This document shows, piece by piece, positions 8,637-16,234 of a DNA stretch of 64,000 bases. Each line of letters opens with the position of its first letter. The stretch's first letter is position 1. The notes below the pieces were generated by a model that made no database searches, had not been told where the DNA came from, and was given only the letters and a program-made list of their open reading frames with translations. Both the position numbers and the translations under genes were made by a program. Source of the stretch: Pseudomonas triclosanedens (GTDB lineage Bacteria > Pseudomonadota > Gammaproteobacteria > Pseudomonadales > Pseudomonadaceae); the NCBI RefSeq assembly GCF_026686735.1, contig NZ_CP113432.1:2276001-2340000 (forward strand), read 5' to 3'.

Positions 8637-9527
8637 ATGAGTTGTGACAAGGCTTGTGGTTGTGCGAATGGCGCTGCACCGTCGAATCAGGTGTCCACCC
8701 CAAGCAATGGGGCTGCGTGGGTCAGTGAGTTTTCTGTACCCAAGATGGACTGTCCTTCTGAAGAGCGCATGATTCGCTTGGCCTTGGAGGGGCGGGAAGG
8801 TATCGAGTCGTTATCCTTTGATCTCAGTCAGCGGCGTGTTCACGTATATCACTCGGGGGCGATAGATCTGCACGCTAACAAGCTCGACTCCTTGGGGTTG
8901 GGCTCGATCCTGATAGGGACTCGGGCTTGTGCAGCAGACGAGGTCGCGCAGAGGGGGCAGGCTGACGTCCAGGAGGCCTTAGGCGAGTCCAGGGTGCTTA
9001 AAGCCTTGTTGGCTATCAACGCTCTTATGTTTGTGGCCGAGCTGGCTCTTGGGGTTATTGCTGAGTCCGCAGGCTTGATTGCGGATTCGCTGGATATGTT
9101 CGCAGATGCCGCTGTCTATGGCCTTGCCTTCTATGCCGTTGGGCGGAGCAAGGGGCTACAGCTTAAGGCCGCGCATTTGTCGGGCTTTCTACAAATAGCG
9201 CTCGCGTTGGGCGTTTTACTGGAAGTTGTGCGCAGATTTATCTTCGGCAGTGAACCTGAGTCGCTGTTGATGATGGGGGTTGGCTTAGTTGCCCTTGTTG
9301 CCAATGTTGGCTGCTTGCTATTGATAGCAAGGCACCGGGATGGCGGGGCTCATATGCGGGCAAGCTGGATATTTTCAGCAAACGATGTATTAGCCAACCT
9401 TGGGGTGATTGTTGCTGGCTTGCTGGTGATGATTACAGGTTCTCCCTATCCAGACCTGATCATTGGTTTTGCTGTAGGGCTGCTTGTCCTCAACGGCGGG
9501 CGGCAAATTCTTGCCATGAAGGATTGA
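8637..9527 (+). CDS. Cation diffusion facilitator-like transporter with N-terminal metal-binding domain
   Basis: 296-residue membrane protein. The N-terminus has a Cys cluster (MSCDKACGC) and a heavy-metal-associated-like domain (FSVPKMDCPSEERMIRLAL, about residues 30-95), then about six hydrophobic helices. The helix AESAGLIADSLDMFADAAVYG matches the CDF metal-site helix but reads DxxxD where zinc exporters have HxxxD. The partner helix reads SANDVLANLG with no His, so metal preference may differ from Zn. The ATG at 8637 follows GGAGGTGAGGGAG; the longer reading from 8577 would start inside the -35 box of the promoter. Predicted role: efflux of a soft divalent metal. Family call good, metal unknown. 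Confidence 0.75.
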   Translation: MSCDKACGCANGAAPSNQVSTPSNGAAWVSEFSVPKMDCPSEERMIRLALEGREGIESLSFDLSQRRVHVYHSGAIDLHANKLDSLGLGSILIGTRACAADEVAQRGQADVQEALGESRVLKALLAINALMFVAELALGVIAESAGLIADSLDMFADAAVYGLAFYAVGRSKGLQLKAAHLSGFLQIALALGVLLEVVRRFIFGSEPESLLMMGVGLVALVANVGCLLLIARHRDGGAHMRASWIFSANDVLANLGVIVAGLLVMITGSPYPDLIIGFAVGLLVLNGGRQILAMKD

Positions 9528-9840
9528 TGACCATGCTCAATAAGGGCTATCGCGTCCGATTAAGAAAACGCGGACACCGTCGGCCTTAATGCTGGAGTTC
9601 GGAAGGTGACTTGGCTGGACGCTTACCAATGACGCACCTGCCACACGTGTCGTTAGTGACGACATATGAGCGTAACGTGTACTCGAAATGTGCTTTTTGC
9701 GACACGTTGCTTCACGGTTTTTGCAGTCAGCAAATAGGCATATCGCTCGCCCATCCGGCGAGCATAGTGCGGGAGTTGCTGAGGTAGTGGTAGGTCAGGG
9801 GGAGGCGGGGCTACTCACTTCAGGGAAACTGATGGCCCCG
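9528..9840. other. Intergenic region, no gene seen
   Basis: About 310 bp with no convincing reading frame. A short hairpin GCTCGCCcatccgGCGAGC lies near 9745. The region separates the metal module from the SRAP-like gene and may be a recombination junction. No recognisable insertion-sequence end was found. Confidence 0.4.
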
Positions 9841-10272
9841 CTACTGGGCTGTATTGCGTAGATTTGTATGCAGTCGCGGCCACCGGTCATGTGCCCAGGC
9901 ATAGCCCTCGGGCGAGGTGGTGGTCACTACATACACCCGCCGCTCTATGCCTGTCTCCAGCAATAGCCCCTCTATAGTCTGACCTGGCCCCAGGTCGAAC
10001 CAATGCGACACTCGCTCGGCATCTTTTTCCATGAACCGTTCCGCCAGGATGCTTACCGTTCGCGGTTGGTAGCGTGCCCACTTGCCGGCTGTGATTGAGT
10101 CGTGCCGTGCCCAGCCGGTGGTGGGTAGGTGGCCAGGTTCTTCGCGTCGTCGGCCCCAGAGCACCCACTCGGTGGTACCGTCTGCCTGCAGCACGGGCAA
10201 GGCGGCCTTGGGGTTGGGAAAGTAGATCTTCCACACCTGGTCGGCCACGCGGGCCTGCACACCACCACACAT
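9841..10272 (-). CDS. YedK/SRAP-like protein (divergent, short)
   Basis: 143-residue protein starting MCGG, resembling SOS-response-associated peptidases (YedK/HMCES), where Cys2 becomes the N-terminal nucleophile that crosslinks to abasic DNA. WARHDS matches the NARAE motif with the Asn replaced, and FMEKDAERVSHWF matches the FYEW motif with its Glu kept. Canonical YedK has about 220 residues, so this is a short divergent branch seen in Pseudomonas next to umuDC-type genes. The start is the ATG whose second codon gives Cys. It is divergent from the CsrA-like gene and close to the SOS-controlled umuDC, which supports a DNA-damage link. Whether it still crosslinks abasic sites is unclear. Confidence 0.55.
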   Translation of the reverse strand: MCGGVQARVADQVWKIYFPNPKAALPVLQADGTTEWVLWGRRREEPGHLPTTGWARHDSITAGKWARYQPRTVSILAERFMEKDAERVSHWFDLGPGQTIEGLLLETGIERRVYVVTTTSPEGYAWAHDRWPRLHTNLRNTAQ

Positions 10273-10364
10273 TCTTGACTCCTCGCGCTTTCGCGCCGTT
10301 TGTCATGTTCTAGACTGCCGGAGCAGGACGCACATTCCCTACCCAGCGGAAAAGGAGTTCCATC

Positions 10365-10604
10365 ATGGGCAATCTATGTCTTACCCGGCGTGCCGGCGAA
10401 CAGATCCGGCTTACCATCGATCCTGCCGTAGATACCGACAAGCTGCTGCGTCTGCTGCTGCGCGACGGTATTACCGTGCAGATGTTGGAGGTGGATCATG
10501 GCAAGGTGCGCCTGGCTATCGAGGCACCCAACCAGGTGAAGATCCTGCGTGCCGAGCTGGTGAACGACTGGCCAACTGTCGGCGGGGTGATACTGGCGGA
10601 TTGA
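10365..10604 (+). CDS. CsrA/RsmA-family RNA-binding regulator paralogue
   Basis: 79-residue CsrA-like protein. LCLTRRAGEQIRL matches the first strand (LVLTRRVGE), and ITVQMLEVDHGKVRLAIEAPNQVKILRAEL matches the rest of the fold, with the RNA-binding Arg in the LRAE position kept. It differs from housekeeping CsrA by about 14 extra residues (DPAVDTDKLLRLLL) between the first two strands. The ATG follows AAAAGGAG at normal spacing. It stands 60 bp upstream of the SOS-regulated umuDC operon. CsrA proteins bind GGA motifs in mRNA leaders; targets here are unknown. It could modulate host Rsm signalling from the mobile region. Confidence 0.75.
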   Translation: MGNLCLTRRAGEQIRLTIDPAVDTDKLLRLLLRDGITVQMLEVDHGKVRLAIEAPNQVKILRAELVNDWPTVGGVILAD

Positions 10605-10627
10605 CCGAATTGGGCTCTTCTCGAATA

Positions 10628-10643
10628 CTGTATGCATAAACAG
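10628..10643 (+). promoter_or_regulatory. LexA (SOS) box
   Basis: Perfect CTGT-N8-ACAG site (CTGTATGCATAAACAG) inside the longer palindrome TACTGTATGCATAAACAGTA, 20 bp before the umuD start. It should place the umuDC-like operon under LexA control. Confidence 0.9.
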
Positions 10644-10663
10644 TATTTTGCGGAAGTGCCCAG

Positions 10664-11101
10664 ATGTCCCTTTCCATCCTTGCCCGCGGTGCTCGCCTGC
10701 GTGAGCGCCTACTCTCCGACGCCGCAGACCTTCGTATCACCGGCTTCCAGTCGCCCGCCGAGGACGAGAAGGAAGAGGGGCTTTCCCTCGACCGCCTCAC
10801 CGGCCTGGGCGCGCCGCATATCTGGGGTGTGCAGGTGCTGGATGACACTCTGATCGGGTTCGGTATTTTTCCGGGTGACCGCTTGATCGTTAACCGTGCT
10901 GCCGGCCACCTGGAGGGCAGGCTGGTGGTGGTTGATCTGGGAGGCGAGGGCTACCGCGTGCGGCTGGTGGCGCGGGATCTGTTCGGCGGTCTGTGGCTGA
11001 GGGCTGCCGATCCGGCGGTGCCGGATGTGCAGCTGGATGGTGAAGAGCCTATCGAGGTGTGGGGCGTGGTGAGCTGGGTGGTCAGCCACGTTGCGCCATG
11101 A
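10664..11101 (+). CDS. UmuD-like protein lacking the Ser-Lys catalytic dyad
   Basis: 145-residue member of the UmuD/LexA S24 family. The cleavage-site region is recognisable (ITGFQSPAED against CGFPSPAAD in E. coli UmuD), as is the fold core (GIFPGDRLIVNRAAGHLEGRLVVV). The catalytic GDSM motif reads LDDT at residues 59-62, so the nucleophilic Ser is replaced by Asp. The Lys region reads GYRVRL, with no Lys; the only Lys in the protein is near residue 36. Self-cleavage to UmuD' should therefore be impossible by the known mechanism. The gene sits behind a LexA box and overlaps umuC by four bases, so it is probably still used as a polymerase partner. A decayed gene is possible, but the frame is clean. 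Confidence 0.8.
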   Translation: MSLSILARGARLRERLLSDAADLRITGFQSPAEDEKEEGLSLDRLTGLGAPHIWGVQVLDDTLIGFGIFPGDRLIVNRAAGHLEGRLVVVDLGGEGYRVRLVARDLFGGLWLRAADPAVPDVQLDGEEPIEVWGVVSWVVSHVAP

Positions 11102-12372
11102 ACGGTACCGGGCGCGTGTTCGCGCTAATCGACTGCAATTCCTTCTACTGCAGCTGCGAGCGTATCTGCCAGCCGGAGCTGAAGCGCCGGCCGTTGGTAG
11201 TGCTTTCGAACAACGACGGCTGCGTGATCGCCCGATCGGCGGAGGCCAAGGTGCTGGGCATTGGCATGGGCGCCGCCTACTACCAGGTGCGCGAGCAAAT
11301 GCGCCGGCATGGTGTGGTGGCGCGCTCCAGCAACTACACCCTGTATGCCGACATCAGCAACCGCGTGATGCGGGTTATGGCCGAGGAACTGGCCGGCATT
11401 GAGGTGTATTCCATCGATGAGGCCTGGGGCGACATGACCGGCATCGCCGATATCGAGGCACACGGCCGGCACATCCGGCAGCGCCTAGCGCGTGAGATTG
11501 GCATGCCGGTGGGGGTCGGAGTCAGCACCACCAAAACCCTGGCGAAGTTGGCCAATTGGGCCGCGAAGAAGTGGAAGGGCACCGGCGGTGTGCTCGATCT
11601 GACCTCCCCGGCCCGGCAGGAGAAGCTGCTGCGCATAGCACCTGTAAGCGAGGTGTGGGGCGTTGGCCATCGCTCGGCGGCCAAGTTGGCGGCGCTAAAT
11701 ATCACCACCGCGTGGGATCTGGCCCAGTTCGATATCGGTACGCTGCGCCAAACCTTCGGCGTGACCATGGAGCGCACTGCGCGCGAGCTGGGTGGCATCA
11801 GTTGCATCGGCTTCAACGAGGGGCCAGCACCAAAAGAGGCCATCTGCTCAAGCAAGATGTTCGGCGTGCGCCAGACGGAGCTGGCGCCGATTCGCGAGGC
11901 GCTGGCCGCCTACGTGAGCCGGGCGGCGGAGAAGTTGCGTAGCCAGACCTCGTTGTGCAGCACCATCCAGGTAGGCCTACAAACCCAGCTGGCAGACCTT
12001 AGGGGGCCGCGCTACGCCAATGCAGTTACCCTGGCACTGCCAGCGCCGACAGACGACACACGTGAGATCCTGGCGCTCGCCCAGCAAGGGCTGACGCAGA
12101 TATATCGCCCCGGCTACCCATATTCGAAATGCTCCATCCTGCTGATGGGCCTAAGCCGGCGCGGCGAGCTGACGCCAGACCTGTTCTCGCCGGCGCCACG
12201 CCGCGGAGCTGAGCGGCTGATGGCGGTGGTCGACCAAATCAATCAGAAGGAAGGACGAGGCACCGTGCGTATCGGCAGCGTGCCTGCTGCACCGGCCTGG
12301 GCTATGCGCAGAGAAATGCTCAGCCAGCGCTACACGACGCGCTGGGAAGAGGTGATTGGGGTACGTGGATAG
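11098..12372 (+). CDS. umuC: UmuC-type Y-family DNA polymerase V subunit
   Basis: Error-prone translesion polymerase catalytic subunit, 424 residues, normal length. It has the Y-family signatures ALIDCNSFYCSCERICQPEL with the first catalytic Asp, YTLYADISNRV, and YSIDEAWGDM with the second catalytic Asp and Glu, so the active site is complete. The little-finger region and the UmuC C-terminal region (SILLMGLSRRGELTPDLFS) are present; DLFS may be a weak beta-clamp motif. The ATG lies in an ATGA overlap with umuD, which fixes the start and indicates coupled translation. SOS-induced through the box at 10628. Mobile regions often carry such operons, which raise mutation rate under stress. Confidence 0.93.
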   Translation: MNGTGRVFALIDCNSFYCSCERICQPELKRRPLVVLSNNDGCVIARSAEAKVLGIGMGAAYYQVREQMRRHGVVARSSNYTLYADISNRVMRVMAEELAGIEVYSIDEAWGDMTGIADIEAHGRHIRQRLAREIGMPVGVGVSTTKTLAKLANWAAKKWKGTGGVLDLTSPARQEKLLRIAPVSEVWGVGHRSAAKLAALNITTAWDLAQFDIGTLRQTFGVTMERTARELGGISCIGFNEGPAPKEAICSSKMFGVRQTELAPIREALAAYVSRAAEKLRSQTSLCSTIQVGLQTQLADLRGPRYANAVTLALPAPTDDTREILALAQQGLTQIYRPGYPYSKCSILLMGLSRRGELTPDLFSPAPRRGAERLMAVVDQINQKEGRGTVRIGSVPAAPAWAMRREMLSQRYTTRWEEVIGVRG

Positions 12373-12464
12373 TTGAAATTTGGTGTCTGCCCTCGGTCAT
12401 ATACGGTCTTCCGCCAGTGACTGTTTCCGCCAGAGGCACTGCTTTCTCTGCGTATTACCTCACC

Positions 12465-12845
12465 TCACGACTGCGCGGTTGGCCGAGGCTCGTGTACGTA
12501 CAGATCAGAACGCTCATCGATTTTTCCAAGTCGGACTAGACGTGCAGCAATCCCACCCTTGCTGCGCTCGTGAGCTATCGACATCTGTTCGATTGAAGCG
12601 CCGCTTTCAAACTCGGCGATCAGACGCTGCTCTTCGTCGACAGTCCACGGTTTTCCTGCTTGCCCACCGGAGCTGGGTTTCTGAAGTTTGACTGGACCAG
12701 TGTCGAGAGCTTGTGCAGCCAAGAACAGTGCCCTTATCACGTCAGGTGAGTTCACCACATGATTTCCAGGCAAAATTTCGCCGGTGACGGGATCTACGCC
12801 GTTGGCGAGGAGCTCGAGAATACGCTTGGCTTCCTTCGGTGACAC
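12465..12845 (-). CDS. Small protein with Myb/SANT-like DNA-binding segment
   Basis: 126 residues starting at GTG, supported by GGAGG eight bases upstream. The C-terminal half, KPWTVDEEQRLIAEFESGASIEQMSIAHERSKGGIAARLVRLGKI, has the spacing of a Myb/SANT or homeodomain-like helix-turn-helix. The N-terminal half (SPKEAKRILELLANGVDPVTGEILP) matches a family of small proteins found in Pseudomonas mobile regions. Function unknown; a DNA-binding accessory factor is the most that can be said. It converges on umuC. Confidence 0.6.
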   Translation of the reverse strand: MSPKEAKRILELLANGVDPVTGEILPGNHVVNSPDVIRALFLAAQALDTGPVKLQKPSSGGQAGKPWTVDEEQRLIAEFESGASIEQMSIAHERSKGGIAARLVRLGKIDERSDLYVHEPRPTAQS

Positions 12846-12921
12846 GTGAAAGGCCTCCTCCGAGGTTTAAGGTTTGGATGTTTGGGGTGGCCAGCGATGT
12901 CTGTATGCGTAGAGCTCAAGG

Positions 12922-14193
12922 CTAACCTTTCTGCCACAGCTGGTTCATGGGGACTGCAAAGGCGTTCGGTATATCCGCTAACGGGAGGGTGCTGGTGCCT
13001 GTGTACAGCAGGATGCCGCCCTGCCAGCTACGGCCAGCCTGCTCGGCCAATCGTGCCAGCCCGCGAGCGTCGCGTCCCTGTATGGAGGCGGACTTTTTCA
13101 CTTCCACCCCCCAGAGGCGGTCTTCCTGCTCAATGACCAGATCCACTTCGAGCTGATCCTTGTCGCGGTAATGGGAGAAGCGCAGTTCGCTGTCACACCA
13201 GCCGGACTGGCAGATCAGTTGCTGTACGACAAAGCTCTCTAGCATCCCGCCAAAGGCGTTGTCGGGCTTGTTCCAATCGGCTGCCTTCAGGCCAGTGAGT
13301 GCGCTACCCAGGCCTGAGTCGATGATGTGGATCTTGGGGGCCTTGATCAGTCGTTTGGCTGCATTGCGGTGCCATGCCGGCAGCGTGCGTACCAGGAACA
13401 ACCGCTCCAGCACTGACAGGTAGCGACTGATAGTGTCGCGCTGCAGACCGATGTCCTGCATCAGATTGCTGATGTTGATTAGGTTGCCGGTGCGCAGGGC
13501 GATGAGTTGGAGCAGGCGCAGTAGCTCATCTCCGTCGCGGATGTTGGCGATGTCCTGCACATCTCGCTGAATGATGGCATTCAGGTATTGGCGGTACCAC
13601 TGGCGTGCACGCGCCTCCGTTCTGGTGTTTGGTTCGGGGTAGCCGCCGCCTACGACTGCTTCGGCAATGCCGGCAACAGGGGGCTGGACGCCCGTGATGG
13701 CGGGTTTGATCTGGTTGGCCAGCAGGGCTTCCAGGAGCGAGAAGTCGCTGTGGTGTTTTTCCTGCTCCGACAGCGGGTTGAGATAGATCACCTCCATCCG
13801 TCCTGCGAGCGACTCCTGTACGTTGGGCAACAGCAGCAGATTGGCCGACCCGGTCAGAATGAAGCGACCAGGGCGACGATCATTGTCGACCGAGAGTTTG
13901 ATCGCTGTCAGCAACTCGGGAACGCGTTGTACTTCATCGAGTATCACCCGGTCCGGAAGGCCTGCCACAAAACCCAGTGGGTCATAGCGGGCGGCAGCCA
14001 GCATTGTGTTGTCGTCGAAGGAAACGTAGGTGCGTCCTGGCTCCAGCTGGCGAGCTAGGGTGGTTTTGCCGACCTGGCGTGGGCCAAGGATGCACACGAC
14101 AGGCGTGTCGCTGAGGGCATCGAGCACCTGTTGCTGCAGATAACGAGGGTGAAGGGTCGTAGTCACAGGGCTACCTGATCGGTATGGGTTCAA
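12922..14193 (-). CDS. DUF4143-type P-loop ATPase
   Basis: 423-residue ATPase of the AAA_14/DUF4143 family. Walker A is LGPRQVGKTTLARQL near residue 36 and Walker B RVILDEVQRVPELL, followed by RFILTGSANLLLL. A winged-helix segment lies mid-protein (LINISNLMQDIGLQRDTISRYLSVLERLFLVRTLPAW). The C-terminal DUF4143 domain has the nuclease-like pattern FGGMLESFVVQQL...DLVIEQEDRLWGVEVKKSA, with E, D and ExK residues of a PD-(D/E)XK fold. These proteins are common and poorly understood. It is transcribed from the AT-rich gap near 14250. Single-gene unit. Confidence 0.85.
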   Translation of the reverse strand: MNPYRSGSPVTTTLHPRYLQQQVLDALSDTPVVCILGPRQVGKTTLARQLEPGRTYVSFDDNTMLAAARYDPLGFVAGLPDRVILDEVQRVPELLTAIKLSVDNDRRPGRFILTGSANLLLLPNVQESLAGRMEVIYLNPLSEQEKHHSDFSLLEALLANQIKPAITGVQPPVAGIAEAVVGGGYPEPNTRTEARARQWYRQYLNAIIQRDVQDIANIRDGDELLRLLQLIALRTGNLINISNLMQDIGLQRDTISRYLSVLERLFLVRTLPAWHRNAAKRLIKAPKIHIIDSGLGSALTGLKAADWNKPDNAFGGMLESFVVQQLICQSGWCDSELRFSHYRDKDQLEVDLVIEQEDRLWGVEVKKSASIQGRDARGLARLAEQAGRSWQGGILLYTGTSTLPLADIPNAFAVPMNQLWQKG

Positions 14194-14408
14194 TGGGCGC
14201 AGTGTAGGATCGGTGCTTTTGACCGTCTACCTTCATGGTTGTTGATCGACTATTTTAATATTTATATTCCGTCCAAATTAATGATTCGACTGCGTCTATC
14301 TTTTATTTTCGCGGTTTGGGTTCGATGTGGTGGGGCTTCAGTAGGGCCTTTCTGCTGTGCTCATTGAGTGCATTCCCCGCCGGGGTGATGAGCGCCCAAA
14401 GGGGACGG

Positions 14409-14992
14409 CTAGCCCCATAAGTTGTTGCAGATCCGCTTTACGGCGGCGTCGGCTGCTCGACGATCAAATAGGTCGGGATCGAACGTACCTCCCGCCCACT
14501 CAAGTGAGCGGCGGCCTTCTTCACTGCTTGGCTGCTGGATGCTGTCCAGGAAGTGCTGATAGCCCGGCACTCCGCCGACATCCTCAGGTGGGCAGGCGCG
14601 GGCGCCATCGAGTACCTCGCACCAGCTGCCTGTGAAGTCGCTGAGCTCAATGGCCTCCACAGCAATCACGTGCTGCCAGCTATCACCGAAGTCGTAGAGA
14701 TAGCGCAGGCGGTCCGCTTCTTTCAACACGCGTCGCAGTTTGGTTTTGCGGTCATCCAGCGCGTCGTCATGCATGTCCATGAATTCAGCATCCAACGGCA
14801 TGAAGCGCCTGATGCCATCGCTGCGACGTCGTGCAGATGGCTGCTATGCCAGCCAAAGGCAGCTTGGATGAAATGGTGCAGCTTGCGCAGCGTGCAGTCG
14901 CCGGTCACGCGGAGGCGCCGCCATATCGGTGGGTTGAAGTGAAGCGGTTCCAGTTGGATATGCAGGGTGTACAGCAAGGGTTGGGTGGCCAT
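14409..14992 (-). pseudogene. pRiA4b ORF-3-like protein, split by a frameshift
   Basis: Two overlapping frames together spell one protein of the plasmid pRiA4b ORF-3 family. The first frame (start 14992) gives PLLYTLHIQLEPLHFNPPIWRRLRVTGD and GWHSSHLHD. The second frame continues with FMPLDAEFMDMHDDALDD and LRYLYDFGDSWQHVIAVE. The switch lies near 14815-14830. Both halves are well conserved, so this is a single-base indel, either a recent mutation or a sequencing error. Function of the family is unknown; it is frequent on plasmids and islands. Confidence 0.75.
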
Positions 14993-15007
14993 GTGAATTG
15001 CGTCAGT

Positions 15008-15297
15008 TCAGTTGTGCTGCCAGGGTTGTAGACCATCTAGAGGGCGTGCACGATCTTCAGGGTTGCATAGCTGATGCCGATTCTTCGCAGCAACTTGGTG
15101 CTGGCATGTAGAGTGGTCTACTGGAAGATCTGGCCTTTGCCCGTCAGCAGAATTTTGCTTGGCTCCCTGGATATTGATCTCCAGGTGAGGATCGCTGCCC
15201 TGGCCGATGATCGTCATGCTCTTGTTGGCAAAGTCTTCCAGCAAGAGAAGAGGGCTTGCGACATCTCATGCACTTCAATTTTGTTAAGGCTGTTCAT
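15008..15297 (-). pseudogene. Small unknown gene, apparently frameshifted
   Basis: From the ATG at 15297 one frame reads MNSLNKIEVHEMSQALFS. It then continues naturally only in the next frame with LLEDFANKSMTIIGQGSDPHL and EINIQG, ending at 15008. A one-base slip near 15245 would join them into a protein of about 95 residues. The start lies inside the last codons of the upstream gene, as in a coupled operon. No family recognised. Low certainty that it is a gene at all. Confidence 0.35.
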
Positions 15298-16132
15298 CAG
15301 GGTCGGCTCCCTGTTCATTGGATGAATCTGTCTCGTTGGCAGGAGATGCACAATCCTGCTGTCGCTGAAGAAAAGACAGGCGCTGGTCGAAGGTTAAATC
15401 GGCATTTGTTTTAGCATTCTGAGAATTAATTTGGTCGCTGGGGGTTGAGTCAGTATCGACCTTGTCTTTTACTGCTTTCTTGTATGACAAAAAAGCATCC
15501 TTTACTAAGCCTTTCTTGCTCAGGGAGTTGTCAATAAAGTTGTCGGCCATAAAAGAAAAGAGCGGGTATTTTTTATTGATATATGATTGAAGTCTCTGCT
15601 CGCAGTCTCGGATTACATCTTCTTTAGATTTCCAAGTCGAGCCTTCTTTGATGGGGCCTGATTGTATGTATCTAAAGAGCTCGATGTAGGCATCTTCTCT
15701 TATGGCTTTTCCAGCCTCTCCACCTTTAATGCGGCCGTTGTAGGGCGCATTTATAGTTTCCATGCATGCGCGCCACCCATCAAATCGACCAAGCTCATGT
15801 GCCGATCTCATGGCAAGTAATCCAGCGGCACCATGATTGCCTTTATAGTACTCCTGCTCTGCTCCAATATGGTAAAGCATTGCATAGAAAAAACGCTCTT
15901 TTAACTCGGTGCTTCCGGATTGACGAAAATCAGCGGTCCAGCAGCGAATAATTTTTTTCTCATCAATAATTCCGTCTTCTTTGAAAAGCTTTCTGCACTC
16001 CCTTTCAAAATGAGAAAAAATATCCTCCCGCCAATAGTTGTTAAAAACATTACGCAACTCAATCGCAATCTGTTTAAGCCCAGCGTTGAGTCCGAGCGAC
16101 TTTATTGAGTTTATAGGCTCGTAAGCATACAT
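15284..16132 (-). CDS. Hypothetical protein of island accessory region
   Basis: About 280 residues, mostly helical, with no recognised domain. Features are the N-terminal stretch EPINSIKSLGLNAGLKQIAIEL, a central run with LYHIGAEQEYYKGNHGAAGLLAMRSAHELGRFDG cut by charged loops, and a low-complexity acidic C-terminus. The ATG at 16132 (MYAYEPINS) has GAGG eight bases upstream. A longer start at 16198 would add a hydrophobic leader with a poor lipobox (FSAC) and cannot be excluded. It follows the DUF3987 gene after about 100 bp in the AlpA operon. Its A+T content is clearly higher than that of the flanking catabolic genes, a sign of foreign origin. Confidence 0.6.
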   Translation of the reverse strand: MYAYEPINSIKSLGLNAGLKQIAIELRNVFNNYWREDIFSHFERECRKLFKEDGIIDEKKIIRCWTADFRQSGSTELKERFFYAMLYHIGAEQEYYKGNHGAAGLLAMRSAHELGRFDGWRACMETINAPYNGRIKGGEAGKAIREDAYIELFRYIQSGPIKEGSTWKSKEDVIRDCEQRLQSYINKKYPLFSFMADNFIDNSLSKKGLVKDAFLSYKKAVKDKVDTDSTPSDQINSQNAKTNADLTFDQRLSFLQRQQDCASPANETDSSNEQGADPDEQP

Positions 16133-16234
16133 GCGGATAACCTCGGTTTGGCATGCTGAAAAAGTTATTAAAGAAAAAGCCAGAGGCAGCGAGTGCATGG
16201 CTTTGGGTCAATATAGTGCTGCGGTCTGGATAAA

